From Afipia carboxidovorans OM5 (GTDB lineage Bacteria > Pseudomonadota > Alphaproteobacteria > Rhizobiales > Xanthobacteraceae), in contig NC_015684.1 of the NCBI RefSeq assembly GCF_000218565.1, forward strand, positions 1,984,001 through 2,048,000: DNA of 64,000 bases. Direction: 5' to 3'. The notes beneath the pieces were generated by a model, which searched no databases, was not told the origin of the DNA, and worked only from the letters and a program-made list of their open reading frames with translations. How positions within the stretch are numbered: the stretch's first letter is position 1; each line of letters opens with the position of its first letter. Below are positions 62,088 to 64,000 of the stretch, piece after piece. Made by a program: the position numbers and the translations under genes.

Positions 62088-62615
62088 TTAAGCCGTGATG
62101 GTGTCGTCGGTCTTCAGCCCTTCCCACCAGGACTGGATCGCCGCGCGGGTATCCGGGATCATCGTGGTGCCGCCGGTGAATGCCGCCCAGGCGTCGCGGT
62201 GCTTCTCGGAGACGGTGGTCAGGATCGGCTTTCCGGCCAATGCGGCCACCTCGAAGGCGGGACGCAGGCCGCCGCCTGCTTCTTCCAGCTTGCCGAACTT
62301 GCTCAGCACGACGACGTCGCAGTCCTCGATCTGGCCGAGCAGGGCCTTGCACGCGGCCTCGACGCCGTCGGCAGCGAGGTGGCACGACGTATTGGCAGGC
62401 GGTGTGGCGAGGTACATCGCGAACCGCTCGTCGGTCGTGATGTCGCGCAGGAAGCCCGCGGCGCAACTGCGATTCGGCAGCGCATGCGCTTCGCCGAGCA
62501 GGCCGACCGCCTTGATGCCGGCCGCGCGCCACTCGTTGATCTGGGCTTCGAACAGCGACTGGATCGCCTGGCTGTCGGGGCCGATCACGGTCGCAATGGT
62601 GTCTGAGAGGGACAT
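62088..62615 (-). CDS. DUF2478 protein
   Basis: About 175 aa from ATG 62615 (MSLSDTIATVIGPDSQAIQS), a start at 62630 adding five residues. The pattern GLLGEAHALPNRSCAAGFLR and VVVLSKFGKLEEAGGGLRPA is that of DUF2478 (nucleotide-binding, THEP1-like) proteins often found near molybdate transport genes. No molybdate gene is visible here. Cytosolic; molecular role uncertain. Confidence 0.78.
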   Translation of the reverse strand: MSLSDTIATVIGPDSQAIQSLFEAQINEWRAAGIKAVGLLGEAHALPNRSCAAGFLRDITTDERFAMYLATPPANTSCHLAADGVEAACKALLGQIEDCDVVVLSKFGKLEEAGGGLRPAFEVAALAGKPILTTVSEKHRDAWAAFTGGTTMIPDTRAAIQSWWEGLKTDDTITA

Positions 62616-62846
62616 GGTCATCACTCGCAAAGTCTAGGATTGCAGCATGCGCCCGCGCTTGAGCCATCTCAAGGGCCGCGCTCAAATCGCAGGCATTCTG
62701 TGAACGCCGGACGGAAGCCAAGATAGGCGTGGCAACCTTCGGTTTACCAAGTGCGGCTACCCCCATTTCAGATGTTGCTGCCATAGTTTATGCTGCATTG
62801 CAGCCGATGGTGCCGGGCGGGCGCCAAGAGAGACTGACGGACGCTG

Positions 62847-63665
62847 ATGGGGATGATCGACCGACAAGCGGCACGCCGCGTTTGCCAGCTCATGCTGGGT
62901 GCCGGCGTGTGCCTGCTGCTCGCCAATTGCGCGCCCGGTAAATTCGCCAACCGATTCGACCCGAAATACGGCGTGTCGTCGAGCCCGCGGGTGGTCGATT
63001 TCGACCAGCCGGTCCCGAAGGGCGGCGGCACTTACCGCGTCGGCAAGCCCTACAAGGTCGCCGGCCGCACCTATGTGCCGGAAGAGAATCTCAATTACCG
63101 CGCCGATGGCCTCGCGTCCTGGTACGGCGACGATTTCCATGGTCGTCTCACCGCAAATGGCGAAGTGTTCGACATGACCTCGCTCACGGCGGCGCATCCG
63201 ACGCTGCCGATGCCGAGCTATGTCCGCGTCACCAACACCGCGAACGGCAAATCACTGATCGTGCGCGTCAACGATCGCGGCCCGTATCACGGCAACCGGA
63301 TCATCGACGTTTCGCACCGCGCGGCGACACTGCTCGACTTCCGGGGCCATGGCGTGGCCCGCGTGCGGGTCGAGTATGTCGGCCGGGCGCCGCTCGAGGG
63401 ATCGGACGACGCGCTTCTTGTCGCCACGCTGCGCACCAACCAGCCGGCGCCTGCGCCCTCCAGCATCCGCATCGCATCGGCGGCACCGTTCGTGCCGCAA
63501 ATGCCCACCTCGCACGGGGTGCGGGCGGACGTGCCGCTCCCGGCCGAGCGGCCCTACAGCCTCGGCAGCACCGACGTCGCTGCAACCTCGGGGCTCCGCG
63601 CCGGCTATCAGGCCGACAGCTATGCCGAGCAAGCCGATCCGGGAGCAGGACGCGGCCTTTACTGA
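62847..63665 (+). CDS. rlpA: septal ring lytic transglycosylase RlpA-like lipoprotein
   Basis: 272 aa. A lipoprotein signal ends in LLLANC. The double-psi beta-barrel domain is clear: ASWYGDDFHGRLTANGEVFD (about 90-110), then SLTAAHPTLPMPSYVRVTN and RVNDRGPYHGNRIIDVS with the catalytic Asp. The C-terminal part is Ala/Pro-rich and unstructured; no SPOR domain is seen. It acts in cell-wall remodelling and pairs with the carboxypeptidase at 63770. Confidence 0.9.
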   Translation: MGMIDRQAARRVCQLMLGAGVCLLLANCAPGKFANRFDPKYGVSSSPRVVDFDQPVPKGGGTYRVGKPYKVAGRTYVPEENLNYRADGLASWYGDDFHGRLTANGEVFDMTSLTAAHPTLPMPSYVRVTNTANGKSLIVRVNDRGPYHGNRIIDVSHRAATLLDFRGHGVARVRVEYVGRAPLEGSDDALLVATLRTNQPAPAPSSIRIASAAPFVPQMPTSHGVRADVPLPAERPYSLGSTDVAATSGLRAGYQADSYAEQADPGAGRGLY

Positions 63666-63769
63666 GGTCGCGAAGGTTTGAGGCCGTAACCGGCCGAAGG
63701 GCCCGCTCCGCAGGGGAGTTCCCGCCGCGCTCCGTTGTTTGGCCCTGCCTCACCTGATACAAGCCGGGC

Positions 63770-64000
63770 ATGGATCCGGACATGGCGCTGCGAACCGAAA
63801 CCACGGGAATCACAGGACAAATGCCGCATGTCGCGGCGTGGCTCGGCCGCGTTTGCGCAGGGCTACTGGTGGCTGCCGGTCTCATTGTCGCGCCGGTTTA
63901 CGCTGCCAATCACAGCGTTCAGGGCGCGGTGAAGAAGGAAGAGGGCGGCATCGACACCGATGCGCCGACCGCGATCCTCATCGAGGCCAAGACCGGCAGC
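63770..64000 (+). CDS. D-alanyl-D-alanine carboxypeptidase, N-terminal part
   Basis: Starts at ATG 63770 and runs open to the window end (77 codons). A signal-type hydrophobic segment (VCAGLLVAAGLIVAPVYA) is followed by DAPTAILIEAKTGS, the strand before the catalytic SxxK in DacC/PBP5-like proteins. The catalytic residues lie beyond the window. Co-oriented with rlpA, as is common in this bacterial group. Confidence 0.8.
   Translation, partial: MDPDMALRTETTGITGQMPHVAAWLGRVCAGLLVAAGLIVAPVYAANHSVQGAVKKEEGGIDTDAPTAILIEAKTGS

Overview
The window is a high-GC alphaproteobacterial chromosome segment. The gene content (TerC, the PxpBCA 5-oxoprolinase set, the RlpA/D-Ala-D-Ala carboxypeptidase pair) and a palindromic dispersed repeat at 1312-1388 suggest the Bradyrhizobium/Afipia/Rhodopseudomonas group (Nitrobacteraceae). 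This is judged from memory of the families, not from a search.

Positions 1-24400 are ordinary chromosome: a TerC C-terminus, a quinone oxidoreductase, RimO, the pxpB-pxpC-pxpA operon, an RraA-like protein, an MBL-fold hydrolase, a membrane cNMP-binding protein with a DUF6537-like partner, a CDF metal exporter, an RND efflux pair, an iron-type ABC importer, a Tat-exported multicopper oxidase, a nitrobindin-like protein, a MerR-regulated metal transporter and a YdeI-like protein. Positions 24532-26811 hold an AT-richer AAA_13 ATPase that looks like a RloC-type anticodon nuclease.

Positions 26971-61857 are two integrative elements inserted head-to-tail at the 3' end of one tRNA-Ser(UGA) gene. 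The 14-bp core TGGCGGAAGGGGTG occurs three times (26971, 44266, 61844) and divides the region into E1 (about 17.3 kb) and E2 (about 17.6 kb). Both begin with a P4-type tyrosine integrase, then a near-consensus promoter, an AlpA-like regulator, small genes, a RepA-like ATPase and a cluster of short repeats (candidate iteron origin). Both then have structural genes, a cargo slot, and a ribbon-helix-helix gene divergent from a small gene at the right end.

E1 encodes what looks like a complete HK97-type head and packaging set (portal, protease, capsid, probable decoration protein, HNH, connector, TerS, adaptor, TerL) and no tail gene. This is the logic of capsid-forming phage-inducible chromosomal islands (cf-PICIs), which make their own heads and take tails from a helper phage. 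E2 has a different capsid, a TerS-like gene, a gp10-like protein, a GTA-gp10-like tail chaperone, a short tape-measure protein and a tail fibre. It has no portal, protease or TerL. The last codons of a TerL gene survive directly after the tape measure (about 58735-58806), so E2 appears to be a satellite whose packaging block was replaced by tail genes.

Cargo genes follow the TerL end in both elements. In E1 these are an unknown 178-aa protein with its own promoter and an overlapping pair, a PD-(D/E)XK-like protein and a DUF5677-like protein. In E2 they are an unrecognised two-gene unit. They are candidates for anti-phage or inter-satellite functions. Right of the tRNA the chromosome resumes with a DUF2478 protein, RlpA and the start of a D-alanyl-D-alanine carboxypeptidase cut by the window end.
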